A stretch of 27,690 bases of DNA, from positions 1-27,690 of the forward strand of contig JAJXTB010000019.1 of NCBI GenBank assembly GCA_021784205.1, in the 5' to 3' direction. Under the pieces are notes generated by a model. It saw only the letters and a program-made list of their open reading frames with translations, was not told the origin of the DNA and did no database searches. Below are positions 1 through 7,846 of this stretch, in pieces; positions within the stretch are counted from its first letter, which is position 1, and every line of letters begins with the position of its first letter. The DNA comes from Actinomycetes bacterium (GTDB lineage: Bacteria; Actinomycetota; Acidimicrobiia; Acidimicrobiales; RAAP-2). Both the position numbers and the translations under genes were made by a program.

Positions 1-11
1 CATACCTGTCC

Positions 12-938
12 TTACCGGTCGAGATCGGGGTCGGCCCCGGCGTAGGCGGGGTCGCTGAGGGCGGTCGCGAGATCGCGACCATGGTCGATGACGAGCGAGA
101 CGTGGCCGTCGTTGGCGAAGTAGGTCGTGGTCGCCGTGGGGATGGCGTCTCCGAGCCAGCGGCCGTGGGTCGGGGGCACCATCAGGTCGTGTTCGCCGTA
201 CCAGATCGCCACGGGCGTCGTGATCGCGGCCACGTCAAAGCCCCACGGCTCGAACATCTCGCGGTCGTCGTCGTAGAAGCCCCGCCACCCGGTCGCGAAC
301 GACTCACGCATGGACGACGCCATGAGATCGCGGACCGTCTCATCGGCGAGCGCCGCGCGGTCGACCGGGGAGAGCAGTCCGCCGAAGAGCTCGATCACCG
401 TCTCGGGCGTCGCCGTCGCGAAGACCGCGGCGGTCTCGGCCATGAAAGCCTCGTAGGCCGGCCCCGCCTCGCGCGCCAGGGCGAACTCCTCGAGGTTCTC
501 GGGCCCCATCCCCTCGGTCCAGTCGAAGTCGGCGTCCATCGGCGCCACACCGGCGAGCGACCACGCGCCGACACAGCGCGACGCGTCGAGCGCCGCGCAC
601 GCGATCGCGTGCGGGCCCCCGCCGGACCAGCCGACGGCGAGGTAGCGGTCGCGCCCGAGCGCGTCGAGGACCGCGTGGACGTCCTCGACGGTCGAACCCA
701 CGTTCCGGCCCTCCCGGCGCGTCGACGCGCCGTAGCCGGGCCGGCTCACGGCGATCACGTAGAGCCCGAACTCCTCGGCGACGTCGTCGAAGAAGCGCAC
801 CAGTGACGCCGTGCCGGGCGTGCCGTGGTGGAACACGACGGTGCGGCCCGTCGGCGGTCCGACCACGGCGACTTCGAGACGGCGGCCGTCGGGCCCTTCG
901 ATAACTCGTAGGTCGTTTCCGTCACGTTCAGTGGACAT
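12..938 (-). CDS. alpha/beta hydrolase
   Basis: A 308-residue cytoplasmic alpha/beta-fold hydrolase with no signal peptide. The oxyanion-hole motif HHGTPG lies near residue 37, the nucleophile elbow GWSGG puts the serine at 105, the acid is Asp251 in YGEHD, and the catalytic histidine is His279 in NDGHVSL, so the triad is complete and correctly ordered. The substrate cannot be read from the sequence; esterase or epoxide/haloalkane-type chemistry are both possible, though a proline-ester or lactone hydrolase is equally open. The ATG at 938 is preferred over an in-frame GTG at 950 because AAGGTGAG lies seven bases before it. It is the last gene of the minus-strand run that begins near 5214, 43 bases after the DUF3048 gene. 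Confidence 0.9.
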   Translation of the reverse strand: MSTERDGNDLRVIEGPDGRRLEVAVVGPPTGRTVVFHHGTPGTASLVRFFDDVAEEFGLYVIAVSRPGYGASTRREGRNVGSTVEDVHAVLDALGRDRYLAVGWSGGGPHAIACAALDASRCVGAWSLAGVAPMDADFDWTEGMGPENLEEFALAREAGPAYEAFMAETAAVFATATPETVIELFGGLLSPVDRAALADETVRDLMASSMRESFATGWRGFYDDDREMFEPWGFDVAAITTPVAIWYGEHDLMVPPTHGRWLGDAIPTATTTYFANDGHVSLVIDHGRDLATALSDPAYAGADPDLDR

Positions 939-981
939 AGCGAGACTCACCTTACGTCAGTCGAGCGGCGGCGTCGCGGCG

Positions 982-2004
982 TCAGTGCTGCACGCTGAGC
1001 ACGGCCCCCGTGTTCAGCAGCTCGACCCAGGTCTGGCCGGGGGTGAGTGCGAGCGGCTTGCCCGACGCGTTCGTGTAGACGATCGGGTCGCTCAGGGACG
1101 GGCCCCGCGACCAGGTGCCCTGGACTTCCTTGCCCGCGCTGAACAGGGTGACCGGCCCAGTGCCGAGCAGGTTCGCGTACGAGGTGAACGTGCCCACGCC
1201 GTTGACGTAGTTGACCCACATGACGAGCACGTTGACCGGGGAGACTCGAACGCCGGTCCCGGTGATCATCGCCTGACCGAAGAGGCTGCGGTCCCACGAG
1301 GCGGTCTTGGCGTCCCAGGTCCAGGTCTCGGGGTAGATGCTCGGGAACGGCACCGTCACCGAGGCAACCGCCGGCCCGACGACGCGGGTCGACGGCGAAC
1401 GATAGGTGAAGAGGGGCGACGGCGGCGTCGGGGTGCCCTTGAAGGCGAAGAGCGACGGCCCGACGGCGTAGAGGTTGTGCGGGGCGACCCGGTTCGGGTC
1501 GCGGAACATCGCGGCGCCGGCGCTCGACTCGTCCACCAGCGTGACGGGCGCCTTGGCGATCGCCGCCAGCGCGTAGGGCGCCCCGCCGGAAAACGCGAAG
1601 ATCCCGCCCAGGGGGAAGACGATCTGCTCGTCGGTCGGGCGAACGGAGCGGACGGGGCCGATCTTGGCCGGCGCGTGCGAGTTGAACACCGCGGCCAGGC
1701 GCGTGATGCCGCCGTTCACGATCTCCTCGTAGACGACGTCGGCCTGGTCGATCCCCCACTGGGGCATCGCTTCGGGCGTGTTCTCGATCTTGACCGTCAG
1801 TGCCGGGCGCAACGCCGCCTGTCCCGAGGGGTCCGCGAGTCCCGTCAGGGGCGCGACTGCGAGCGGGGCCGTCGTGGAAGTGGACGGCACCGACGACGAC
1901 GTCGTCGTCGGCACTCCGCCGCTCGAGGACGCCTGGCGTCGATAGACCACCACCGTGACGGCGACCACGGCGACGATGATGAGGGCGATCAGGGAACGTC
2001 GCAC
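982..2004 (-). CDS. DUF3048 (YerB-like) membrane-anchored extracytoplasmic protein
   Basis: A 340-residue protein with one N-terminal hydrophobic helix (about residues 5-20, LIALIIVAVVAVTVVVY), a Ser/Thr/Pro-rich linker (about 27-47) and a DUF3048 domain starting at the PLTGL motif. Typical family signatures are visible: RPALTVKIENTPEAMPQWGI, DVVYEEIVNGGITRLAAVF and KIGPVRSVRPTDEQI. Bacillus YerB relatives are lipoproteins, but here there is no lipobox cysteine, so it is probably held by the uncleaved N-terminal helix and faces the outside. Function of the family is not established; the domain is often seen in surface proteins of Gram-positive bacteria. It starts with GTG two bases after the stop of the preceding GNAT gene, so it is very likely co-transcribed with it. 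Confidence 0.88.
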   Translation of the reverse strand: MRRSLIALIIVAVVAVTVVVYRRQASSSGGVPTTTSSSVPSTSTTAPLAVAPLTGLADPSGQAALRPALTVKIENTPEAMPQWGIDQADVVYEEIVNGGITRLAAVFNSHAPAKIGPVRSVRPTDEQIVFPLGGIFAFSGGAPYALAAIAKAPVTLVDESSAGAAMFRDPNRVAPHNLYAVGPSLFAFKGTPTPPSPLFTYRSPSTRVVGPAVASVTVPFPSIYPETWTWDAKTASWDRSLFGQAMITGTGVRVSPVNVLVMWVNYVNGVGTFTSYANLLGTGPVTLFSAGKEVQGTWSRGPSLSDPIVYTNASGKPLALTPGQTWVELLNTGAVLSVQH

Positions 2005-2006
2005 GA

Positions 2007-2486
2007 CTAGGACTGGTCCACGTCGAGCAGGCTCTTGTAGATCATCGTGTGCGGCAGCTGGGTCTCGGGACTCAGGTGCTCGGAGCCCGGCACCGTTCGC
2101 CAGCCGGTCGCGCGGTAGAAGCCGAGGGCCGTGTCACGGCCGTTGGCCCAGAGTTCCTCGACGCCGCTCTCGCGCAACAGCGCTTCGGCCACCGCGGCGA
2201 CGCGCGCGCCGTAGCCGCGTCCCTGCACGTCGAAGTCGGTTGCCATGTAACGCAACTGGTACGTCACGCGCTCGGGGTGCACGGGCGAGGTCGACGGGTA
2301 GTACGAGGACGTCACGACGAGGCGGTCGCCGAGCAGGCCCGCCACGTGCATCGCCGTCTCGTCGTCGTCGCGGGGGTCGACCACGGAGATCTCGGGGTTG
2401 TCACCGCGCAGCACCCGCCGACGCACCGCGTGCAGCGCGACGGGACTCACGCGCTCGACTCGAAACTCAGATGCTTCAGGACTCAA
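2007..2486 (-). CDS. GNAT family N-acetyltransferase
   Basis: A 159-residue GNAT protein. The acetyl-CoA pyrophosphate-binding motif A is visible as DFDVQGRGYGARV near residue 90, followed by the helix AAVAEALLRESGVEELWANGR and the C-terminal ALGFYRATGWRTV strand-turn typical of the fold. The acceptor substrate is unknown. The start is a TTG at 2486 that overlaps the last 11 bases of the upstream GNAT gene, which suggests translational coupling; no ATG in this frame would keep the first strand of the fold. It is the second of two adjacent but not closely similar GNAT genes, downstream of a PaiB-like gene. Confidence 0.85.
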   Translation of the reverse strand: MSPEASEFRVERVSPVALHAVRRRVLRGDNPEISVVDPRDDDETAMHVAGLLGDRLVVTSSYYPSTSPVHPERVTYQLRYMATDFDVQGRGYGARVAAVAEALLRESGVEELWANGRDTALGFYRATGWRTVPGSEHLSPETQLPHTMIYKSLLDVDQS

Positions 2487-2970
2487 GATGTTTCACCATG
2501 GTGATCAGTTGCTGGGAGGGGTCTCGGTCCATGGTAATCACCTCGCCCGTCGGAGTGAACCCCACCTTCTCGTAGAAGCGTCTCGCGGGGGCGACCGTCG
2601 AGGTCACGTGCAGGTACAGCGACTCGCCACCCTGGGCGCGCGCCCACTCGGCCACGGCGTCGACGAGCGCGCCCGCGAGACCGGTCCCGCGCGCGCTTCG
2701 CGTCACGAACATCCCGAACAGCCAGTGCGTGTCGGGGTAGCGCTCGTTCCACCCGCCCGAGGCGATCCCCGCCGGTCGACCCGCGTGGTAACCGAGGTAG
2801 AAGTTCCAGTCGGCGGCCATGGTGACCCAGCGCTCGTCGGGCCAGGTACTCGCGACGTCGAACGTCGAGCCGAAGGCGTCGGGCGTGTCGCGCAGGGCCT
2901 CGAGGCGCAGGTCGCGCAGCACCGTGGCGTCGCGCGATGTGCAGTGACGAATCAGTAACTGCTCAGTCAT
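2476..2970 (-). CDS. GNAT family N-acetyltransferase
   Basis: A 164-residue GNAT acetyltransferase: IRHCTSRDATVLRDLRLEAL at the start, motif A in VTRSARGTGLAGALVDAVAEWA (the R-G-T-G-L-A acetyl-CoA loop) and the typical ending ARRFYEKVGFTPTGE. The open frame continues upstream to 3315, but that part is antisense-like shadow of the PaiB gene; the ATG at 2970 overlaps the PaiB stop by eight bases and is the sensible start. Position next to a PaiB-like gene recalls the Bacillus paiA-paiB pair, where PaiA is a polyamine acetyltransferase, but I cannot show polyamine specificity from motifs alone. Confidence 0.88.
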   Translation of the reverse strand: MTEQLLIRHCTSRDATVLRDLRLEALRDTPDAFGSTFDVASTWPDERWVTMAADWNFYLGYHAGRPAGIASGGWNERYPDTHWLFGMFVTRSARGTGLAGALVDAVAEWARAQGGESLYLHVTSTVAPARRFYEKVGFTPTGEVITMDRDPSQQLITMVKHLES

Positions 2971-3574
2971 CGCCCATCCACCGGGCGACTTCTCGCTGCG
3001 CGAGGGTTCCCTCGGCGAAGGCCCGACGAACTTCGTCGTGGTCGACCTCGGGGCGATTCTGGGAGAGCTTGGTCTTACCCTCGATGGAAGACACCGCCAC
3101 CGAGACCCCGACGATGGCGCGGACCTGACGGTCGATGAACTCCTCGGGGGCGTCCGACACGCGCCACGGCGTCGCGGCGGACGCTTCGAAGTGGTCGGTC
3201 TGACGCTCGGCCTGTCCGCGGGTCCACGCGGCGTCGTCGTGGACGCGTATCGTGCCGCGGATCTCGGCGGCCACGTAGTTCCACGTGGGCACGACGCCGG
3301 GCGACTGCGCCGCACTCGGGTAGTGGCGAGGCGAGACGTAGGCGCTTGCCGCGAGTACGAGGATTAGGACCGGTTCGCCGTCGGCGTCGTGCCACCAGTC
3401 ATTGGCCCGCGCCACGTGCGTGGTGAGGGTCCGGCGACCCTCGTCGACCACGATGGGCGCGAATACGCTGAGCAGTCCCGACGAAGCCGGGCGGACGTAG
3501 AACCCGGCGCCGGCCTCGAGCACCATCGACCACGCATCGTCATCATCGAGTTTGAAGCTGGGCAGGGTGTACAC
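2963..3574 (-). CDS. FMN-binding negative transcriptional regulator, PaiB family
   Basis: A 203-residue member of the PaiB/FMN-binding split-barrel family: starts MYTLPSFKLDDDDAW, has AGFYVRPASSGLLSVFAPIVVDE, then LTTHVARANDWW, the family-typical SPRHYPSAAQSPGVVPTWNY, and the C-terminal EGKTKLSQNRPEVDHDEVRRAF. In Bacillus subtilis PaiB is a repressor of sporulation and degradative-enzyme genes and is paired with acetyltransferase PaiA. In other bacteria the family is only known as FMN-binding, so a regulatory role here is assumed. GTG start at 3574, preceded by GAGAGG at suitable distance and 15 bases after the chloride channel stop. Confidence 0.9.
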   Translation of the reverse strand: MYTLPSFKLDDDDAWSMVLEAGAGFYVRPASSGLLSVFAPIVVDEGRRTLTTHVARANDWWHDADGEPVLILVLAASAYVSPRHYPSAAQSPGVVPTWNYVAAEIRGTIRVHDDAAWTRGQAERQTDHFEASAATPWRVSDAPEEFIDRQVRAIVGVSVAVSSIEGKTKLSQNRPEVDHDEVRRAFAEGTLAQREVARWMGDD

Positions 3575-3589
3575 GTCACCATCCTCTCA

Positions 3590-4978
3590 TCACGCCGACA
3601 GGTCTCCGTGGTCGTGACGCGGCAGGCGCGCCGAGTACATCGAGTACCCGTCGATCTGGCGCACGAGCACGGTCGCGATCACGGTGGCGGTGATCATCGG
3701 AATCGCGATGTCAAAGCCCCCGTGGGTCAACTCGATCACGAGCACCAGACCGGCGAGTGGCGCCTGCATCGAGGCCCCGACCATCGCGGCCGCGCCGACG
3801 AGCGCGTAGGCCCCGACGGGGGTTCCGGGCCACACGGAGGACCACACGATGCCGAGAAATCCGCCGAGCACGGCCCCGGTGCTGAGAAATGGGGTGAAGA
3901 CACCACCGCCCGCCCCGCTGCCGAGGGTCAACGCCGTCACGACGGGCTTGAGTGCGAAGAGCGCGAAGAGCAGTCCCACGCTGCCCACGCCGAGGAATGC
4001 CTCGTGGGCCATGTCCTTTCCGTTGCCGAAGAGATCGGGGTACCAGATCCCGAGGACGCCGACGCCGACGAAGACGAGCGGCATCGTCCAGAAGATCGTC
4101 AGTCCCGAGGCGCGGTGATGTGATGACCAGCCGATCATGCGCACGTAGAGCACGGTGAGCAGCCCGATCACCACGCCCGCGAGCACCGACCACACCATGA
4201 GTGCCGCACTGAAGTGGTACCGCGCTACGTCGATGTAGGTGGCGGTTCTCGGCAGGTACAGCCACCCCGTGAAGGTTGCGATCAGCGTGGCGGCGAGGGC
4301 CGGCAGAACGACCGGCAGCGAGAGGCTGCCGTAGAGGACCTCCGCGGTGAACAGCGCGCCGCCGATGGGTACGTTGTACACCGCCGCGAGTCCGGCCCCG
4401 CCACCGCAGGCCACGAGCAGCCGACGCTGGGCCGGGCTCAGCTTGAACCAGCTCGCGACGAAACTGCCCGACGCACCCCCCATCAGCTTCGGGGCGGCCT
4501 CGCGGCCGATGGACGCGCCCATGCCGATGACGACCTCGGAGAGCGCGGAGGTGAGGATGCTGCGGCGAAACGAGAGCTTGCCGTCGCCGCGCCACAGCGC
4601 GTCGTCGATCTCGGCGTGGTCGTGGCGCAGCAGTCGACGGATGAGGTACCACCCGACCGCCCCGACCACGCCCGCGATCGTCAGTGACACCACCCGACGC
4701 AGCCCCGACACCGCCGCTACGGCGTTCTGGTAGCTGCCGCCGTTGAAGTGGAATGCGGCGTGCTCGAAGACCGCGAGCAGCCACATCAAGAAGATGGCGA
4801 AGAGACCGGTGGCGACACTCGTCAACACCAGGGCGACCCAGAAGATCGGCGTGAGCGCCGCGTCACCGTCGTGGGTGGCGTTGGGCTGTTCCATCGCCCC
4901 CCGACCCGAAGCGATGCGCTTCCTGATCACCGGTGGCGGGACGCGCCGGCGCTCGCTCTCGTCGCGTTCTCTACTCAT
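3590..4978 (-). CDS. CLC family chloride channel
   Basis: A 462-residue CLC membrane protein with about ten or more hydrophobic helices. The gating-glutamate motif is present as GASIGREAAPK (Glu160), the helix corresponding to the E. coli ClcA internal glutamates reads YNVPIGGALFTAEVL, and the anion-pore motif GSGAGGGVFTP is at about 354-363, with the pore tyrosine in YSMYSARL (Tyr448). Two departures from ClcA are clear: the position of proton glutamate 203 is Val214, and no GSGIP loop is visible before the gating motif. The valine argues for a passive channel rather than a Cl-/H+ antiporter. The open frame extends to 5125, but that would overlap the small upstream gene; ATG 4978 is chosen (GGAGGA 15 bases before), with ATG 4894 an alternative. 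Confidence 0.9.
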   Translation of the reverse strand: MSRERDESERRRVPPPVIRKRIASGRGAMEQPNATHDGDAALTPIFWVALVLTSVATGLFAIFLMWLLAVFEHAAFHFNGGSYQNAVAAVSGLRRVVSLTIAGVVGAVGWYLIRRLLRHDHAEIDDALWRGDGKLSFRRSILTSALSEVVIGMGASIGREAAPKLMGGASGSFVASWFKLSPAQRRLLVACGGGAGLAAVYNVPIGGALFTAEVLYGSLSLPVVLPALAATLIATFTGWLYLPRTATYIDVARYHFSAALMVWSVLAGVVIGLLTVLYVRMIGWSSHHRASGLTIFWTMPLVFVGVGVLGIWYPDLFGNGKDMAHEAFLGVGSVGLLFALFALKPVVTALTLGSGAGGGVFTPFLSTGAVLGGFLGIVWSSVWPGTPVGAYALVGAAAMVGASMQAPLAGLVLVIELTHGGFDIAIPMITATVIATVLVRQIDGYSMYSARLPRHDHGDLSA

Positions 4979-5002
4979 GCAATCCCACGGCTGTCCTCCA
5001 GC

Positions 5003-5038
5003 GACGGCGCCGCGCCCAGTGTACGAGACGGCGCCGTC
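5003..5038. repeat. Repeated GACGGCGCCG palindromic element
   Basis: The ten-base word GACGGCGCCG occurs at 5003-5012 and again at 5027-5036, where it extends to the perfect 12-base palindrome GACGGCGCCGTC (to 5038). Both sit in the 65-base gap between the small Cys-rich gene and the chloride channel start. They could be a two-site operator or a hairpin between the two genes. In GC-rich DNA such words can arise by chance, so the functional reading is weak. Confidence 0.3.
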
Positions 5039-5043
5039 AACAC

Positions 5044-5214
5044 CTAGCGGGAGCGACAGGTCAACTCGTGCTGGGAGTCCTCGATCATCGACCCGCAACG
5101 CGGACAGACGAACTGAATCCAGCACACGGGGTCACCACCGAGCTCGACCTCGTCGTCGTAACGGCGACGCATTGCGGACACGTCGCCACGCTCGTCACGG
5201 TCTTCTGGCCCCAC
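5044..5214 (-). CDS. Small zinc-ribbon-like Cys-rich protein
   Basis: A 56-residue reading frame ending in TAG at 5044-5046, bounded upstream by an in-frame TAG. It begins with GTG at 5214, preceded by AGGGTG five bases away; GTG 5181 and ATG 5172 (42 residues) are alternatives. The product is acidic at the N-terminus (GPEDRDERGDVSA, DDEVELGGD) and then has VCWIQFVCPRCGSMIED and a last Cys in LTCRSR: a Cys, a CPxCG knuckle and a further Cys spaced as in small zinc-ribbon proteins. I recognise no named family. It lies directly before the chloride channel gene on the same strand, so it may lead that operon. Its coding potential is supported by the knuckle motif and by the ribosome-binding site, not by homology I can prove. 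Confidence 0.6.
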   Translation of the reverse strand: MGPEDRDERGDVSAMRRRYDDEVELGGDPVCWIQFVCPRCGSMIEDSQHELTCRSR

Positions 5215-5328
5215 GTGGTCACCCTAGACCCGGCGAGTGGCCGAACGTTCGCCGCTCGACCCACTTCGTTCGTCGGCCAGAAGCGGGTCGGCCCAGGTCG
5301 ATAGTCTCGATACCGTGACAAAGCGGTG

Positions 5329-5403
5329 GCAGTGACACTGCGCGCAGTGGAGCGTTCCTCGGGCCAGGGCCCGCACCACCCTCGACGCACTGGTCACCCA
5401 GTG
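5329..5403. promoter_or_regulatory. Cluster of CAGTG/CACTG half-sites
   Basis: Between the divergent small Cys-rich gene and the secreted protein gene there are five copies of CAGTG or its complement in 75 bases: the inverted repeat GCAGTG-A-CACTGC (5329-5341), a further GCAGTG (5344-5349) and a second inverted repeat CACTGG-TCAC-CCAGTG (5388-5403). This could be a regulator-binding array for either gene, or two hairpins. I see no convincing -35/-10 pair here. Confidence 0.3.
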
Positions 5404-5458
5404 GGCCACCGCCTTTGCCATCGCCACCCCGTCATCGCGTCTCGGAAGGAGATTCGTC

Positions 5459-5851
5459 GTGCGTAACAAGATCCCCCTGCTCTTATTGGCGATGCTCTCG
5501 GTACTGGCACTCGGCGGACTCGTCCTCTCGCTGAGCGAGATCCAGCCGAACCGCCAGGTCACCGCCACGTTCTGTGGACAGACCGCGTCCACGCCGCGCA
5601 CCATCGTGGTCACCTGCGCCGACGCGAACTACGGCTTCACGAATCTCGCCTGGGAACAGTGGGGCAACCCGGTCGCCTACGGCCACGGGATCAAGTACGT
5701 GAACGACTGCACCCCGACCTGCGCCGCGGGCACCTTCACGAAGTCCCCGGTCACCATCGAGCTCTACAACCTGCGCGGCAACCGCTACCGCACCTTGAAC
5801 GGCGTGGGGTTCAACGCGGGAATGGACAATCGGCCGATCCAACTCGGGTAG
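5459..5851 (+). CDS. Small secreted protein of unknown function
   Basis: A 130-residue protein with an N-terminal signal or anchor helix (about residues 5-25, IPLLLLAMLSVLALGGLVLS). The mature part has four cysteines, in FCGQ, VVTCADANYG, and VNDCTPTCAAGTF, consistent with two disulfides. The pattern TCADxNY...LxWxxWG...VNDCTPxCAxGxF...PVTIxL recurs in many short secreted actinobacterial proteins of unknown function. The GTG start at 5459 has AAGGAGA seven bases upstream, a very good ribosome-binding site. It is a single gene, divergent from the 5214 operon and followed by a 167-base gap before the oxidoreductase operon, in which a weak stem-loop (5867-5881) is the only terminator candidate. 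Confidence 0.85.
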   Translation: MRNKIPLLLLAMLSVLALGGLVLSLSEIQPNRQVTATFCGQTASTPRTIVVTCADANYGFTNLAWEQWGNPVAYGHGIKYVNDCTPTCAAGTFTKSPVTIELYNLRGNRYRTLNGVGFNAGMDNRPIQLG

Positions 5852-6018
5852 ATACCCCGGGCGACGGTCGCGGTGCGCGACGGGTTCGACTACGGGACCC
5901 AACAGTGACGAAAGGCCCTCCGCCGCGCGAAGAAACCTGCGATACGGTCAGACCGAGTGCTTCGACGGCGTTGTCGCGTACGGCCGGCGCAGCGACGAAC
6001 GAGTGGGCTGGTGGTTGC

Positions 6019-6609
6019 ATGTTTCAGGTACGTATTCACGGTCGCGGCGGTCAGGGGGTGGTCACCGCCGCCGAGCTGCTGTCCGTCGCCGCGTTCAACG
6101 AGGGCCGCCACGCGCAGGCCTTTCCGAGCTTCGGCTCGGAGCGCACCGGTGCGCCCGTCGTGTCCTACTGTCGCCTCGACGATCGCGAGATTCGAACACG
6201 CGAGCCCGTCATGGCTCCCAACGCCGTCATCGTCCAGGACGTCACCCTGATCCACCAGGTCGACCTGTTCGGGGGCCTCGTCGACGACGGCTACGTGCTG
6301 ATTAACACGTCTCGGACCTTCGAAGAGCTCGGGCTTGACGACCTCTCCGAGCGATTCCACCCCGAGCACCTGATGACCTGTCCGGCGACCGAGCTCGCCA
6401 TGGAACACGTCGGGCGCGCCGTACCCAACGCCGCGCTGCTCGGCGCGTTCGCCGCGCTCACCGGTCAGGTCCCCCTGCCCGCGATCGGCATCGCGATCCG
6501 CGAACGATTCCACGGCGCGGTCGGCGAGCGCAACGTCGCCGCCGCGAGCGCGGCCTTCGACCACGTGACACGAGAAATGGAGGCGGCCGCCCGTGCTACG
6601 TCAACTTGA
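6019..6609 (+). CDS. porC: 2-oxoacid:ferredoxin oxidoreductase, gamma subunit
   Basis: A 196-residue gamma subunit of a thiamine-diphosphate-dependent 2-oxoacid:ferredoxin oxidoreductase, probably the pyruvate enzyme (pyruvate + CoA + oxidised ferredoxin to acetyl-CoA + CO2 + reduced ferredoxin). Diagnostic features are the N-terminal VRIHGRGGQGVVTAAELL, QAFPSFGSERTGAPVVSYCRLDD, and the C-terminal VPNAALLGAFAALTG. ATG 6019 is chosen because it begins directly before the conserved strand; the open frame reaches back to 5659 only by running over the secreted gene. It overlaps the alpha gene by 17 bases. Assignment to pyruvate rather than another 2-oxoacid rests on overall resemblance, so the symbol is tentative. 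Confidence 0.88.
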   Translation: MFQVRIHGRGGQGVVTAAELLSVAAFNEGRHAQAFPSFGSERTGAPVVSYCRLDDREIRTREPVMAPNAVIVQDVTLIHQVDLFGGLVDDGYVLINTSRTFEELGLDDLSERFHPEHLMTCPATELAMEHVGRAVPNAALLGAFAALTGQVPLPAIGIAIRERFHGAVGERNVAAASAAFDHVTREMEAAARATST

Positions 6610-7846
6610 GGGGTCCAAGGCCATTGCCGAGACGGTGGCGCTCTGTAGACCCGAGGTCGTCTGCGCGTACCCGATCTCGCCCCAGACCCACATCATCGAG
6701 GCCATCGGCGTCAAGGTGAAGGAGGGTTCGCTCGCGCCGTGTGAGTACATCAACGTCGAATCGGAGTTCGCCGCGATGTCGGTCTCCATTGGCGCCTCGG
6801 CGGCCGGCGCGCGGGCCTACACCGCGACCGCCAGCCAGGGGCTGTTGTTCATGATCGAGGCGGTCTACAACGCCGCCGGTCTCGGCCTGCCCATCGTGAT
6901 GACGCTCGCCAACCGGGCCATCGGGGCCCCGATCAACATCTGGAACGACCACAGTGACGCGATGGCCGTGCGCGACTCGGGGTGGATCCAGCTCTTCGCC
7001 GAGACCAACCAAGAGGCCGCCGACCTGCACGTCCAGGCGTTCCGCCTCGCCGAAGAGCTCTCGGTTCCGGTCATGGTCTGCATGGACGGTTTCATCCTGA
7101 CCCACGCCGTAGAGGGGGTCGACCTCATGGACCAAGAGTCAGTCGACCGCTTCCTGCCCCCGTACGATCCGCGCCAGGTGCTGGACCCCGACGACCCGGT
7201 CTCGATCGGCGCCATGGTCGGCCCCGAGGCCTTCGAGGAGGTGCGCTACCTCGCGCACCTGCGTCAGCTGGACGCGCTCGACTACATCCCGGTGATCGCC
7301 GAGGAGTTCGAGAGGCTCACGGGGCGTCCGAGCGGCGGACTCGTCCACCCGTACCGCACCGAGGACGCCGACACGATCGTCGTCGCGCTGGGCTCGGTGC
7401 TCGGGACGATCAAGGACGCCGTCGACCGCCTGCGCGACGCCGGCGAACGAGTCGGCGTGCTCGGCATCACCTCGTTCCGGCCATTCCCCATCGACGCGGT
7501 TCGAAGGGCCCTCGCGGGCGCGACGCGCGTGGTCGTCGTCGAGAAGGCCTTCAGCCTCGGCATGGGCGGCGTGCTCGCGACCGACGTCTCGATGGCGACG
7601 CTCGGCTCGTCGGCGGTGCTCTACACCGTGATCGCGGGGCTCGGCGGACGACCGATCCCCCAGCAATCGATCGAGTCGATACTCGCCCAGGCGATGACGT
7701 CCGAGTTGGCCGCCCTCACGTTCCTCGACCTCGACGAGGGCATCATCGAGCGCGAGCGGGCACGCATGGCCCGCACGCGGCGTTCGGGGCCCTTCGCGGA
7801 GAACGTGCTGCGAGACCTCAGCCACCCTCGAGAGGACCGATCGTGA
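6593..7846 (+). CDS. porA: 2-oxoacid:ferredoxin oxidoreductase, alpha subunit
   Basis: A 417-residue alpha subunit, normal length for separate PorA proteins. It has the pyrimidine-binding domain beginning EGSKAIAETVALCRPEVVCA with YPISPQTHIIEAI (residues about 25-37), the conserved ATASQGLLFMIEAVYNAAGLGLP region and a C-terminal transketolase-like domain (ADTIVVALGSVLGTIKDAV, then VGVLGITSFRPFP). GTG start at 6593 lies inside the end of the gamma gene; the stop TGA shares four bases with the GTG of the beta gene. The alpha and beta subunits together form the thiamine-diphosphate active site. Confidence 0.92.
   Translation: MLRQLEGSKAIAETVALCRPEVVCAYPISPQTHIIEAIGVKVKEGSLAPCEYINVESEFAAMSVSIGASAAGARAYTATASQGLLFMIEAVYNAAGLGLPIVMTLANRAIGAPINIWNDHSDAMAVRDSGWIQLFAETNQEAADLHVQAFRLAEELSVPVMVCMDGFILTHAVEGVDLMDQESVDRFLPPYDPRQVLDPDDPVSIGAMVGPEAFEEVRYLAHLRQLDALDYIPVIAEEFERLTGRPSGGLVHPYRTEDADTIVVALGSVLGTIKDAVDRLRDAGERVGVLGITSFRPFPIDAVRRALAGATRVVVVEKAFSLGMGGVLATDVSMATLGSSAVLYTVIAGLGGRPIPQQSIESILAQAMTSELAALTFLDLDEGIIERERARMARTRRSGPFAENVLRDLSHPREDRS

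Noticed and set aside
811..2010. 399-codon plus-strand frame opposite the DUF3048 gene
   Set aside because: Its product is Arg/Gly/Asp-rich low-complexity sequence typical of antisense frames in GC-rich DNA; the minus-strand frame has a membrane helix and DUF3048 motifs.
5017..5040. TTGACG and TACACT on the minus strand as a chloride-channel promoter
   Set aside because: The two boxes are only 11 bases apart, too close for a sigma70 promoter.
4979..5125. 49-codon N-terminal extension of the chloride channel frame
   Set aside because: It would overlap the small Cys-rich gene, has no ribosome site and no similarity to CLC N-termini.
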